This document shows positions 40,668 through 49,518 of a stretch of 64,000 bases of DNA, one piece after another. The position numbers and the translations under genes were made by a program. The notes under the pieces are model-generated. The model saw nothing but the letters and a program-made list of their open reading frames with translations. It had not been told where the DNA came from and made no database searches. Origin of the DNA: Blautia sp. MSJ-19. Its GTDB lineage: Bacteria > Bacillota > Clostridia > Lachnospirales > Lachnospiraceae. The stretch covers positions 113,250 to 177,249 of the forward strand of contig NZ_JAHLQA010000003.1 in the NCBI RefSeq assembly GCF_018918125.1, written 5' to 3'. Numbering within the stretch: position 1 is the stretch's first letter; each line of letters opens with the position of its first letter.

Positions 40668-41849
40668 TCACCTGATATTGATCCGTATCTTCTTTCCAAC
40701 AGCTTTCCATGCAGAGTCATCTGCTGCATCGTAGACTTTTCCTTCTTCGGCATAAGTATCATCATCTAAATCATATGTTTCAGTAACGCTGCTTTCCATT
40801 ATATCATCGGATTTCAGATAAAGCTGTAATTCCAGATATTCGCTGTCAGGATCGGGAATTTCCGGTCTTTCATCATCTCCTGCATTTCCATATGTTCTCC
40901 AGAAATCTGTCTTAAATTTCCAGTTGCGACTGATGGCTTCTGTCTCTGCATCATCCTTCAGTTCATACCGCACTTTGTTTCCTTTACTGTCCGTTCCACG
41001 CAACTCAACTTCATACTTCTGGAACAATTTTTCCGGTACATCTGCGGAGATGCTGCTCTGTAACTTGTTCAGAAAAATATCTTTCAGTGTCACCGTGCCT
41101 TCTTCTGTCTCGACAGAAATATTTTCCAGTTCTTTATTTGTTGTCTGCTTCAGGATTTTCTCACGCGAAATATTGAAATCAAATGTAAATTCTGCTAATG
41201 ATTTTTCCCAGTCATCATAGTCAAACGCATTGAGTACAAGATGTACTTCTGAATTTTCTCCGAGATCTGTCGGTGCATGAAAGCGATACTCCTGTACACG
41301 GTCATATTCCTCTTCATCTCTGTCGGCATCTGCGTCTAATAAATCATCCACAGAATAAGGAGAATATTCCGCATTCATATATTCATCAAGCTTCTGTCCG
41401 TTTATTGTTGTTTTGTCCATATCAAGTGTAATTCCCGTATTCTTAAAGGATAAAATGCTCACAGATTTTCCCTGCTGATTTTCTTTAGGAGCATCAATTT
41501 CTGCATGCACCCTGAACAGCAAAACACCTTCATCCAGAACAACTTCTTTTATATTTGCAGTGATTCCCTGATCAGTCTGGGACATGTTTAAAGCTTCCGT
41601 ATAGGATTCAATTTCTTTTTGAAAGCCCAGTGTTTCTCCTATGGATAGAGCAAGATTTTTGATCGCAGCCTGCACTTTTGGATTTGCTAAAACAGTTGAA
41701 ATCAGTGCCAGGATCACACAAGCAGCTACCAGTTTATTCCAGAATGATGGCGCCCAGGCTTTTTTCTTCCCTTTCCATTCTCCCTCTGCCTCGCTGATAT
41801 ATTTCGGATCAATATTGCCAAATTCTTTTGAAAAATCAAATTTTTTCAT
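40668..41849 (-). CDS. DUF4179 anti-sigma-like membrane protein
   Basis: The 393-residue protein has an N-terminal cytoplasmic segment, one membrane helix at about residues 34-54 (FWNKLVAACVILALISTVLA) and a large extracellular domain with the DUF4179 pattern (KNLALSIGETLGFQKEIESY, TEALNMSQTDQGITANIKEV). It overlaps the sigma gene by four bases, so the two are coupled. The role as anti-sigma factor follows the known pairing of DUF4179 proteins with ECF-like sigma factors in Clostridia. Confidence 0.8.
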   Translation of the reverse strand: MKKFDFSKEFGNIDPKYISEAEGEWKGKKKAWAPSFWNKLVAACVILALISTVLANPKVQAAIKNLALSIGETLGFQKEIESYTEALNMSQTDQGITANIKEVVLDEGVLLFRVHAEIDAPKENQQGKSVSILSFKNTGITLDMDKTTINGQKLDEYMNAEYSPYSVDDLLDADADRDEEEYDRVQEYRFHAPTDLGENSEVHLVLNAFDYDDWEKSLAEFTFDFNISREKILKQTTNKELENISVETEEGTVTLKDIFLNKLQSSISADVPEKLFQKYEVELRGTDSKGNKVRYELKDDAETEAISRNWKFKTDFWRTYGNAGDDERPEIPDPDSEYLELQLYLKSDDIMESSVTETYDLDDDTYAEEGKVYDAADDSAWKAVGKKIRINIR

Positions 41850-42403
41850 AAGCGTTTCCCTTCCTTTTTTAAGACCTTCAACAGCTTCTTTCTGCTCCGG
41901 TACAGATTCATTTTCACACTTCCGACAGACATGGCATGTCTTTTAGAAATGTCCGCAACAGAATCAAAGAACCAGTACCTTCTCACAAAAATATCTCTGT
42001 CCTCTGCATTCATTTTTCCAAGGAAAGCATTGATGATCTCCAGCAGTTCTTTTTCCGCCAGCTGATCTTCAATGGTATAGGTAACACTCAGTTGATCCAT
42101 TTCGCCTAAAACATCTGTCATATGTACATCCGGTCGCCTGTCGGCATATTTTTTACGCAGGCGGTCAATGCTTAAGTTCCTCGTAATCCTTCCACAAAAA
42201 TGTGATAACACAGAAGGTTTCTTCGGCGGAATCAACGACCAGACCGAAAACCAGGTATCGTTCAGGCATTCTTCTGAATCTTCTTTATTTGTAAGCAGAT
42301 TCCAGGCAATCTTGTAACAGTAAGGATGATATTTGTCGCTTAGTGCTTTGATTGCATGCTCATCTCGCATTTCAAATAAAGATATGATCTCATTGTCTTT
42401 CAT
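41846..42403 (-). CDS. ECF-type sigma factor, head of the DUF4179/M28 operon
   Basis: The 185-residue protein has region 2 (YCYKIAWNLLTNKEDSEECL, DTWFSVWSLIPPKKP) and region 4 (FFDSVADISKRHAMSVGSVK) of a sigma-70 ECF factor. The ATG at 42403 has GGAGGAC upstream. A promoter with GTTACC and CGATAT lies 95 bp upstream, matching that of the 27126 sigma gene. Autoregulation is likely. The regulon cannot be told. Confidence 0.85.
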   Translation of the reverse strand: MKDNEIISLFEMRDEHAIKALSDKYHPYCYKIAWNLLTNKEDSEECLNDTWFSVWSLIPPKKPSVLSHFCGRITRNLSIDRLRKKYADRRPDVHMTDVLGEMDQLSVTYTIEDQLAEKELLEIINAFLGKMNAEDRDIFVRRYWFFDSVADISKRHAMSVGSVKMNLYRSRKKLLKVLKKEGKRL

Positions 42404-42497
42404 TTACGGGTTGTCCTCCAAAATTTTGTATTCTGATATCAAATTCTGTCGTTTTTCATAAAGTACCTCTCGAAAGGAAATTTCCTACTCATACTAT

Positions 42498-42525
42498 ATA
42501 TCGTAAAAAATCATGAATGGTAACA
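42498..42525 (-). promoter_or_regulatory. ECF-type promoter of the second sigma operon
   Basis: GTTACC (42519-42524) and CGATAT (42498-42503) lie 15 bp apart on the minus strand, with the T-run spacer and the TATAGTATGAG downstream shared with 27965-27996. Confidence 0.7.
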
Positions 42526-42621
42526 AAAAAATTAAAAATTCTTTTAAAATCAGAAAAAGTCCATCACTTGAGGGCATTGCTCTTGATAAATGAATTTAAC
42601 CAAACACCAAGCATACAGCTT

Positions 42622-43692
42622 TTATCGCGTCCACGGCAGCAGTTCCTCATCCTCCTGCCCTTTGTCAGATACTTCGGGCTCATCTGCAAAATTTCCTGCA
42701 CCCATGTCATGATTTACCTGCGCCATATAATAACTGTCAATCGTATCAACTGCCCGGAGCATGCATACCAACAAATAGTTATAAATATTTGAAATATCCG
42801 GGCGCCACTTACGTAATTGCTCCACCACATACATGATATGGTCTTTGGTGATCAACAACAGTTTCTTCTTCACATAAGCATATGGATACTCGACACCATT
42901 GATTCTGATAGGCTTACCTGGCCAACAAAACAGCTTTGCAATTATAGCTACCATCGCATTAATGTACGCTACTTCATTCTTCTGGCATTCTCTGACAGCA
43001 TATTCATATTCGATTTGCTGCTTGACTAATTGTTCGTAGCGGGTATATGTATCATCATCCTCTGTCAGGGCAGAGCCCTTGATAGAGTGATGATTACTAT
43101 TATCCTGATTACTTTTATCCGTTTTAATATTATAAGTCTTAATATTATCATTATTAGTTGTGTCTGCTTTTCCGATTTCCTGACATCTGTTTTTACTACC
43201 CTCTGTGATATGAATTTCCGCGTTCATGACCTCTGTTTTTTCCACCTCCTGAAGTCGATTAAATCGATCTCCGGAAGTCGCATTTTCCGATGCAGCAGCT
43301 TCCTTTTTGTCTACATCATCTTTCTGTACCACAATATCTTTCACGTAAATTTTGTCTGGCTTACAAAGGCCTCTACTCACCCTTTCAATCAATCCGATAC
43401 CCTTCTCGCTATCCAACTCTGCCAGTAACTTCGATGCCTTGTCTTTTCCGCATTTTAAAATTTCACATACCTGTTTTACAGTATAAATGATATACACTCT
43501 CCCGTCTGGATCTATCCACTTATTTTTGCTGGACAAAGAAACGCGATCCAGCATAAAACTGTACAGGTATTTTGCATCTGTCGATAAATCTTCAAAGATA
43601 CTGCTTTCAAACAGGATTTTAGGGATACGATAATAGATATTTGGTTCTGTTTTATCTGATTTAATAAATTCAAAACTGATATTTTCTTTCAT
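42622..43692 (-). CDS. RepA_N/DUF6017-type replication initiator
   Basis: The 356-residue protein has a replication initiator N-domain (PNIYYRIPKILFES, LSTDAKYLYSFMLDRVSLS, VKQVCEILKCGKDKASKLL) and a C-terminal DUF6017-like helical domain (about 230-340). A low-complexity Asn/Asp/Lys linker joins them. The ATG at 43692 is preceded by AAAGGAG; an earlier in-frame ATG lacks a site. These proteins start replication of plasmids and of integrative elements. Its place beside the integrase suggests that the island can replicate after excision. Confidence 0.8.
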   Translation of the reverse strand: MKENISFEFIKSDKTEPNIYYRIPKILFESSIFEDLSTDAKYLYSFMLDRVSLSSKNKWIDPDGRVYIIYTVKQVCEILKCGKDKASKLLAELDSEKGIGLIERVSRGLCKPDKIYVKDIVVQKDDVDKKEAAASENATSGDRFNRLQEVEKTEVMNAEIHITEGSKNRCQEIGKADTTNNDNIKTYNIKTDKSNQDNSNHHSIKGSALTEDDDTYTRYEQLVKQQIEYEYAVRECQKNEVAYINAMVAIIAKLFCWPGKPIRINGVEYPYAYVKKKLLLITKDHIMYVVEQLRKWRPDISNIYNYLLVCMLRAVDTIDSYYMAQVNHDMGAGNFADEPEVSDKGQEDEELLPWTR

Positions 43693-43828
43693 TGCGATAT
43701 CGGCTCCTTTGTTTGTTTCTTTAAATATGTGATTTCTGGAGACCGGATAGCAAAAATAAGTCCTTAAAATACAAAAAGGCCATATTTTGCCTGATTTTTG
43801 CAAAATATAGCCTGATTTAAAACTTATA

Positions 43829-44161
43829 TTAATTATTTCTTGATGGATCTGTCGTTACTCCAAAATCCACCTTGTCAGAATCCGCTGAAAGTGCCCTGGC
43901 ATTTTCTTTCTGAAGTTTAGTGTCATATTCTGCCAGTTCACTGACTGCCTTCTTAATTGCATTATCCACCACTTCTATATAATCCAATAAGATGGCACTG
44001 CACTTGAAAATTTCACGACTCTCGAAATCATATTCAAATGCATTTTTTGCCCGCTGAGTTTTCTCACTTGCCTTATTGGAAATCTGTGTGGCAAGATATC
44101 TCATCTTGTCGAGCTGGATGGTCGTTTCATCCAGTTCCGTAATCAAAAGATCAATCTCCAT
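43829..44161 (-). CDS. Hypothetical helical protein of the integration module
   Basis: The 110-residue protein is almost entirely helical (TELDETTIQLDKMRYLATQI, LLDYIEVVDNAIKKAV) and probably forms a coiled coil. Its ATG has AAAGGAG and it lies 136 bp before the replication initiator on the same strand. A truncated dead copy of its start, with ATA for ATG, lies at 5003-5035. A hairpin conserved between both loci precedes it. Its function is unknown; a mobile-element accessory role is inferred from location. Confidence 0.55.
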   Translation of the reverse strand: MEIDLLITELDETTIQLDKMRYLATQISNKASEKTQRAKNAFEYDFESREIFKCSAILLDYIEVVDNAIKKAVSELAEYDTKLQKENARALSADSDKVDFGVTTDPSRNN

Positions 44162-44227
44162 ATGATCGACTCCTTTTTCACATAATCGACTGTCAGATTT
44201 TTTCTCCGACAGCAGTTTATAAGTTGC

Positions 44228-44285
44228 CAGGAGTGTCCCTGCGGTGCTATAATCAGATTTAGCTGCAGGGTAACTCCTGTGGCAG
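44228..44285. other. Long imperfect hairpin near the integrase module
   Basis: GCCAGGAGT...CCCTGC pairs with GCAGGG...ACTCCTGTGGC around an AT-rich loop. It may be a structured leader or the origin-like site of the replication initiator next door. A second stem AAACCAGT/ACTGGTTT follows at 44292-44333. Confidence 0.45.
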
Positions 44286-44333
44286 ACCCAATAAACCAGT
44301 TCACGTTCTTACCAGGGCCGTTGGACTGGTTTT

Positions 44334-44501
44334 CTATTTCTTCGGCAGATACTCATCTAATGCCTTTCTCACAACTTCTGCTTTTGTCACATTTTTTTCT
44401 TCTGCATAATCCACAATACGTTCATGTAACTTAGCATCCACTCTGACTTTCAAGGCAAATTCTTTACGTGCATCTGTCGGTCTGCCAGTTCTTGGGGACA
44501 C
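44334..44501 (-). CDS. Ribbon-helix-helix (CopG/Arc-type) DNA-binding protein
   Basis: The 55-residue product starts at a GTG eight bases after GGAGGTG. It has the RHH fold pattern: strand EFALKVRVDAKLHERI, helix VDYAEEKNVTKAEV, and second helix RKALDEYL. Such proteins bind DNA as dimers. Next to an integrase it may repress or serve as an excisionase-like factor. It is short, but the ribosome site and the fold pattern are both good. Confidence 0.75.
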   Translation of the reverse strand: MSPRTGRPTDARKEFALKVRVDAKLHERIVDYAEEKNVTKAEVVRKALDEYLPKK

Positions 44502-44666
44502 TGTATTTTCACCTCCAGACTTTTGTGTTCCATAAGTACATTATACACTTTTGTGCTCCAAAATTCAACTAAATTTACTACAAATCCATATATTTTAAAA
44601 GCGCCTTCCTTTTTCAGACACCCTGCATCTTAAAATCACATATTAAAGATAAAAAGGTGATGAACT

Positions 44667-45950
44667 ATGCAGACTGAAGAAAAAAAATCAAGACTGGAAA
44701 ATCTTTTTATCGATGGTACAATTGATGAGGAAACGGTAGCGGATATTGAAAAAATGCTAACCAGAAAAAAAGTAGAAAAACTTCACAAGTACACAATATT
44801 TTACAACGAGAAAAGAGATGCCTGGTACACTGCAAATCCGCAGGATTATAACAAGCGTATTCAACGGAAAACTTACGGTGAATTGTTGGATGCATTAAAG
44901 CCTTACTATATAGAATCCACTTCCATTTGCCTGCAGGATATTTTCGAAGAATGGCTGGATTACAAAAGAACCATCACTGACAGCCCTAACACTATCTGTG
45001 CCCATAGAAAACACTGGAGAAGATTTTTTGATGGAACGGATTTCTTTCAGATGCCTTTACAGGAAATAAAGGTCTCAGACATCAATTCCTGGGCCAACCA
45101 GCTGATCAAAAAATACAATTTATCCAGTCACACATGGCAGACAATAAAAACCATTCCAAAGCAAATGTTTGAGTATGCGAAAGACCATGGATATATTGCC
45201 AGTAACCCATTTCCGGAACTCAAGGTAACTGTTAAATTCCGTCAGGTGTCCAAGCCAACGAGTGAAACTCAGGTTTACAACACCGACGAATATCATAAAA
45301 TCATTGAGGATCTCTGGAAATCGTACAACAAGAAACATGAGCCACGCTTCTTGTCCATCGTTTGTAATTTTCTGATGGGCTTGCGTGCCGGAGAATTGTG
45401 CGCCCTTCGCTGGCGAGATCTGAACATGGACAAGTGGGAAATATCAATTGTCCAGGAAATGGTACATATGGATGCTACAGAGCTGAGTAATCCTTATTAT
45501 GATGTGTATAAGACTTCCGGACAAATTGTTATTCTTCCTGGTCAGGAAGACAGGAAAGGTGTGTATGTATTGCTCGATCATACCAAGACTCATACAGAAC
45601 GTGTCATTCCAGTTGTCCATAAAGCTCAGGAGATTTTCCAATTATTAAGAGCAAATGCTCCTGATGCCAGACCTGATGACTTCATCTTCGGATATGGAAG
45701 CAAATACCTGAACCTGCGATCAATTAACAGTATGCTGGAATATGCCTGCAAACACATCTGCACTGATGTAAAGCGCAGTCACAAGCTGAGAAAGACTTAT
45801 GCTAGTCGCCTGAATGCAGCCGGTCTTCCTCTTGATCAGATTCGTGCCTGCCTTGGCCACAGCAACACCGCAACAACATTAGGGTATATATACAATCCAC
45901 TGACTCCGGAGGAAAGTCTGAGTATCATGGAAAAGGCATTTGCCAGCTGA
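44667..45950 (+). CDS. int: Tyrosine recombinase (integrase) of the island
   Basis: The 427-residue protein has an N-terminal arm-binding part, a SAM-like core-binding domain (about 95-185) and a catalytic domain. The catalytic residues are Arg in GLRAGELCALRW, Lys in HTKTHTERV, His/Arg in SHKLRKTYASRL, His in CLGHSNTATTLGY and the Tyr in that final motif. It acts at the 3' end of tRNA-Arg(ACG), 110 bp downstream of its stop. Its C-terminal 53 residues recur almost unchanged at 7768-7931, evidence of a related older element. An AAAAAGGTG site precedes the ATG. Confidence 0.9.
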   Translation: MQTEEKKSRLENLFIDGTIDEETVADIEKMLTRKKVEKLHKYTIFYNEKRDAWYTANPQDYNKRIQRKTYGELLDALKPYYIESTSICLQDIFEEWLDYKRTITDSPNTICAHRKHWRRFFDGTDFFQMPLQEIKVSDINSWANQLIKKYNLSSHTWQTIKTIPKQMFEYAKDHGYIASNPFPELKVTVKFRQVSKPTSETQVYNTDEYHKIIEDLWKSYNKKHEPRFLSIVCNFLMGLRAGELCALRWRDLNMDKWEISIVQEMVHMDATELSNPYYDVYKTSGQIVILPGQEDRKGVYVLLDHTKTHTERVIPVVHKAQEIFQLLRANAPDARPDDFIFGYGSKYLNLRSINSMLEYACKHICTDVKRSHKLRKTYASRLNAAGLPLDQIRACLGHSNTATTLGYIYNPLTPEESLSIMEKAFAS

Positions 45951-45967
45951 TTTCACCCGAATTTTCC

Positions 45968-45989
45968 TTGTCACAGGAAGTCACAGGTT
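45968..45989. other. Paired GTCACAGG motif inside attR
   Basis: Two GTCACAGG octamers two bases apart lie between the integrase stop and the tRNA end. The same pair lies inside the left border (8263-8285). Confidence 0.5.
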
Positions 45990-46010
45990 CGAACTCAAAT
46001 CAACAAGCAC

Positions 46011-46049
46011 AAAAAAAGCCGGAAACCATTGATTTTTCAAGGTTTCCAG
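46011..46049 (-). terminator. Terminator downstream of tRNA-Arg, within the island end
   Basis: GGAAACC (46021-46027) pairs with GGTTTCC (46041-46047) and the minus strand then reads seven T residues. It would end the tRNA transcript after integration. Confidence 0.75.
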
Positions 46050-46060
46050 CCTTTCGTTGT

Positions 46061-46083
46061 AGCGTGCGTTAGAGGATTCGAAC
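46061..46083. other. Right attachment site (attR) overlapping the tRNA-Arg 3' end
   Basis: This 23-bp segment, which includes the 3' end of the tRNA, is repeated exactly at 8183-8205. Confidence 0.75.
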
Positions 46084-46136
46084 CCCCGACCTTTTGGTCC
46101 GTAGCCAAACGCTCTATCCAGCTGAGCTAAACGCAC
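46063..46136 (-). tRNA. tRNA-Arg(ACG)
   Basis: The minus strand folds as a full cloverleaf: acceptor GTGCGTT/AACGCAC, D-arm AGCTCAGCTGGATAGAGC, anticodon stem TTTGG/CCAAA with loop CTACGGA (anticodon ACG), and T-arm with GGTTCGAATCC. The CCA end is not encoded. It is the integration target of the island, which leaves the gene intact. Confidence 0.95.
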
Positions 46137-46261
46137 ATCTTATTCATTTGTGAGTACTTGTCGCTCACAACAAAATGTATTCTACTGTATAATGTTCATT
46201 TTGTCAACACTTTTTTTGAAAAAAATTTATTTTTTTTATTTTTATATTTTGAAGGTGCATT

Positions 46262-47149
46262 TCAGGCATTTTCGGACTCGGTTATGAGGCGGATGAATTC
46301 GCTCATTTCACGGGTTTTGTACTTATTCTTATGGTAAAAGATCTGGCGGTACATGGAGATATCAATGTCGGTCACATCAAGCATGGCGATCCGTCCACTG
46401 CGGATATATTTCTCCACTGCAAAATATGGCAGGAACGAAAGTCCGTCATTTCGCTCCACCATCTTAATGATGAATTCGGTATCACTGATCTCCAGAACAG
46501 GATCAAGCGTTCGGTTCTCAAGCGCAAGGTGCTGGTCCAGTGCCTGCCTGTAGTTCGCATTTTTTTCCGTCAGAAAAAAAGGTTCTTCCAGGATATCCTG
46601 CAGCACCATTTCCTTCCTCCATGCAAATTCAGAATTTACAGATGCAATAAAAATGATCGGCTCTGCTGCCTCCATGACCTTGATCCACTCCTTATTCCAG
46701 CGCGGCGTATCCAGGATATAAATAAGATCCAATTCATTATGCTCCATCATACGGATCAGCTTCTCCGGTGAATTCAGCGTAATCTGTATATTCACCTTCG
46801 GATAAAGCGTATGAAACTGGCTCAGGATACGAGGAAACTTCGCCGTGCACAGAGATTCGATCGTACCAATATGAAGCGGATTCTCAAGCTCTCTGTCCTC
46901 ATTCATCGCCATTATCGTCCTGTTCATTTCATAAAGGATACGGTTGGCATGCTCCAGGAAACGCTTCCCCTGCGGCGTAAGGCTGACCTTCTTACCCATA
47001 CGGTCAAACAGCCTTGTGCCGAGTTCTTCCTCCAAAAGCCGGATCTGGACCGTGATGGCAGACTGTGAATATCCCATAGTCTCTGCTGATCTGGAAAAAC
47101 TTCCAAGTCTTGCAACATGAACAAAAGACTGCACCTGACGGATCTCCAT
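46262..47149 (-). CDS. LysR-family transcriptional regulator
   Basis: The 295-residue protein has the LysR helix-turn-helix (LGSFSRSAETMGYSQSAITV, residues 15-34) and the effector-binding domain from about 90. It is divergent from the serine-use operon, with about 450 bp between. LysR regulators normally control the divergent neighbour, so it probably activates the symporter and serine dehydratase, possibly in response to serine. The ATG has GAGGAGGG. Confidence 0.85.
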   Translation of the reverse strand: MEIRQVQSFVHVARLGSFSRSAETMGYSQSAITVQIRLLEEELGTRLFDRMGKKVSLTPQGKRFLEHANRILYEMNRTIMAMNEDRELENPLHIGTIESLCTAKFPRILSQFHTLYPKVNIQITLNSPEKLIRMMEHNELDLIYILDTPRWNKEWIKVMEAAEPIIFIASVNSEFAWRKEMVLQDILEEPFFLTEKNANYRQALDQHLALENRTLDPVLEISDTEFIIKMVERNDGLSFLPYFAVEKYIRSGRIAMLDVTDIDISMYRQIFYHKNKYKTREMSEFIRLITESENA

Positions 47150-47177
47150 GACACCCTCCTCTTATTATGAAAAATTT

Positions 47178-47307
47178 GTTACTGTTCACTCCGTTCACAG
47201 CAACTTGGTCAAAATCCATTCCAAATCACCTACGGTGATGGGATTTTGCCCCATATGTCTCGGGATTTTGCCATTATTCATGGCAAAACACCTCGCGGGA
47301 TACTACC
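47178..47307. repeat. 130-bp intergenic repeat, copy A
   Basis: This unit (starting GTTACTGTTCACTCCGTTCAC) is about 80 percent identical to 47431-47560 and of equal length. Both contain stems ATCACC/GGTGAT and TTTTGCCAT/ATGGCAAAA-like arms. Short copies of the first 18 bases also occur at 36686 and near 50483. Confidence 0.7.
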
Positions 47308-47430
47308 TGTGAACAGTTATGAAAAATTTTCAACTATGTCATAAATACTATGAATTTGCTTCATTTATATGTTGATGATACAATACACTCACGAAGACGT
47401 CAATCGTATTTTTATGCAAAATCAACAAAA

Positions 47431-47560
47431 CTTACTGTACACTCCGTTCACAGTAAGTTTGACAAAATGCATTCCAAATCACCTTCGGTGATAGCATTTT
47501 GCCCTGTGTGTCTCGGGATTTTGTCATATTCATGACAAAACACCTCGCAGGATACTATCC
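47431..47560. repeat. 130-bp intergenic repeat, copy B
   Basis: Copy B keeps both stems with compensating changes (TTGTCAT/ATGACAA for TTGCCAT/ATGGCAA). It ends 43 bp before the symporter start, so it lies in the promoter or leader region. Confidence 0.7.
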
Positions 47561-47603
47561 TATTGAGCAACACTAATAAACAACTTTGGAGGAAAATTAC
47601 ATA

Positions 47604-48830
47604 ATGGAAAAGAAAAAATTCAAACTCGGGCTTGTACCGAAACTGATCATTGCCATCATCGTTGGTATCTTATTCGGACAGTTCCTTCCGGAAGGCTTCT
47701 GCCGCCTGGTCGTAACTTTATCAGGATTTTTCAGCACTTTCCTGAAATTCATCATCCCGCTCATGATCCTTGCTTACGTAACCATGGGTATTGCTGATCT
47801 TTCCCAGGGTGCCGGCAAACTGCTTCTGATCACCGTAGCTCTCGCTTACAGTTCCACCCTGATCGCAGGTTCCGCATCCTTCCTTGTATCATCCAGCCTG
47901 TTCCCTCACTTCATGAGCGAAGGCGCACTGGATCAGATCGCTGCAACTGCTGATGTGTCCCTGGCACCATATTTTTCAATCACGATCGAACCACTGCTTG
48001 AGACCCTGTCCGCTGTTGTACTTGCTTTCATCATGGGTCTTTGCCTCTCTTCCATGCGCGGCAAAGAAATCGGAAACAGCCTTTACAACGGAATGAGCGA
48101 TTTTTCCAAGATCATCGACAAAGTGCTCCACAAGATCATCATCCCGCTGCTTCCACTTTATATCTGCGGAACTTTCACTGACATGACCAAATCCGGCAAA
48201 ACTTTTGCGATCCTCGGAATCCTCTGGAAAGTTTTCCTTGTTGTTATCGCAATGCATCTGATCTGCATTTTTATCCAGTTCACGATCGCAGGTTCTGTCA
48301 GCAGGAAAAACCCTCTGACCCTTATAAAAAACCAGGTTCCGGGTTATACTACAGCTCTTGGAACCCAGTCCTCTGCTGCAACGATCCCGGTCAATCTGCA
48401 GTGTGCAGAAGCTGACGGCGTGTGCTCCCAGATCCGTAACTTCGTTGTACCGCTTTGTGCAAACATCCATATGGCAGGTTCCATGATCACGATCACCGCA
48501 TGTGCAACTGCTGTCTGTCTGATGAATCAGCTTCCGATCAGTCTCGCAACTGTCATTCCGTTCATCATGACCCTCGGCATCGCAATGGTCGCTTCCCCGG
48601 GAGCTCCTGGCGGTTCCATCATGACTGCTCTTCCGTTCCTGTACATGGTATTCGGCGCAGAAGCCGGAGATCCGGAAGGTGCGATCTGTGCGATCATGGT
48701 TGCACTTTACATCACACAGGATTCCTTCGGAACAGCCTGCAACATTTCCGGTGACAACGCTATCGGCATCATCGTAGACACTATTTATAAGAAATTTATC
48801 TTAAAAACACCACAGCCACAGGAGAATTAA
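47604..48830 (+). CDS. Dicarboxylate/amino acid:cation symporter (DAACS), probable serine transporter
   Basis: The 408-residue protein has eight or more membrane helices and the DAACS pattern: an N-terminal KLIIAIIVGILFGQ, a GTQSSAATIPVNLQC serine-rich loop, CANIHMAGSMITITACA, and a QDSFGTACNISGDNAIG motif for sodium and substrate binding. The ATG at 47604 is behind a GGAGGA site; a TTG codon six codons upstream is unlikely. It is co-transcribed with sdaAB and sdaAA, so serine or threonine import is likely (SstT-like). It stops one base before sdaAB. Confidence 0.85.
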   Translation: MEKKKFKLGLVPKLIIAIIVGILFGQFLPEGFCRLVVTLSGFFSTFLKFIIPLMILAYVTMGIADLSQGAGKLLLITVALAYSSTLIAGSASFLVSSSLFPHFMSEGALDQIAATADVSLAPYFSITIEPLLETLSAVVLAFIMGLCLSSMRGKEIGNSLYNGMSDFSKIIDKVLHKIIIPLLPLYICGTFTDMTKSGKTFAILGILWKVFLVVIAMHLICIFIQFTIAGSVSRKNPLTLIKNQVPGYTTALGTQSSAATIPVNLQCAEADGVCSQIRNFVVPLCANIHMAGSMITITACATAVCLMNQLPISLATVIPFIMTLGIAMVASPGAPGGSIMTALPFLYMVFGAEAGDPEGAICAIMVALYITQDSFGTACNISGDNAIGIIVDTIYKKFILKTPQPQEN

Positions 48831-48831
48831 A

Positions 48832-49500
48832 ATGTCTTTTATCAGCGTATTTGATGTAATGGGACCAAACATGATCGGTCCTTCCAGCTCCCACACAGCC
48901 GGGGCTGCCCGCATTGGTTTTCTCGCCCAGAAAATGATCAATGGTCCACTGAAAAAAGTTGAATTTACACTGTATGGATCTTTTTCCAGAACCTACAAAG
49001 GACATGGTACTGACCGCGCACTGCTCGGCGGTATTATGGGATTTTCCACAGACGATATGCGTATCCGCAACTCCTTTGAGATTGCAGAAAAAAAAGGACT
49101 CGAATTCACCTTTACGCCAAATGAGCTGGAAACAGATATCCATCCAAACACCGTTGACATCCATATGGTCAACGAAAGCGGTCAGGAAATGACCGTCCGC
49201 GGGGAATCTCTCGGAGGCGGCAAAGTCCGCATCGTAAGGATCAATTCCGTGCAGGTTGATTTCACGGGTGAATACAGTGCCGTGATCGTAACTCATCAGG
49301 ACAAACCAGGCGTTGTGGCATACATCACCAAATGCCTCAGCGACCGAAACGTAAACATCGCTTTTATGCGTCTTTTCCGCGAATCCAAAGGCGAGATTGC
49401 CTATACGATCGTGGAATCTGACGGACGGCTCCCGGAGGATATCGGAGTCACGATCCGCCAGCACGAAAATATCCACGAAGTCATGATCGTGCAGATGTAA
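48832..49500 (+). CDS. sdaAB: L-serine dehydratase, beta subunit
   Basis: The 222-residue protein has the SdaAB N-domain (FDVMGPNMIGPSSSHTAGAA, residues 5-24), with the SSSHTAG substrate-binding loop, and an ACT-like domain near the C-terminus (VTHQDKPGVVAYITKCLSDR, about 145-222). With the alpha subunit it converts L-serine to pyruvate and ammonia. The ATG is 13 bp behind an AGGAG. It is 18 bp from sdaAA. Confidence 0.95.
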   Translation: MSFISVFDVMGPNMIGPSSSHTAGAARIGFLAQKMINGPLKKVEFTLYGSFSRTYKGHGTDRALLGGIMGFSTDDMRIRNSFEIAEKKGLEFTFTPNELETDIHPNTVDIHMVNESGQEMTVRGESLGGGKVRIVRINSVQVDFTGEYSAVIVTHQDKPGVVAYITKCLSDRNVNIAFMRLFRESKGEIAYTIVESDGRLPEDIGVTIRQHENIHEVMIVQM

Positions 49501-49518
49501 GGAAGGAGATTTTTTATC

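Noticed and set aside
44162..44334. Another small gene in the leader of the 43829 gene
   Set aside because: No frame with a ribosome site is present; the region is taken up by hairpins.
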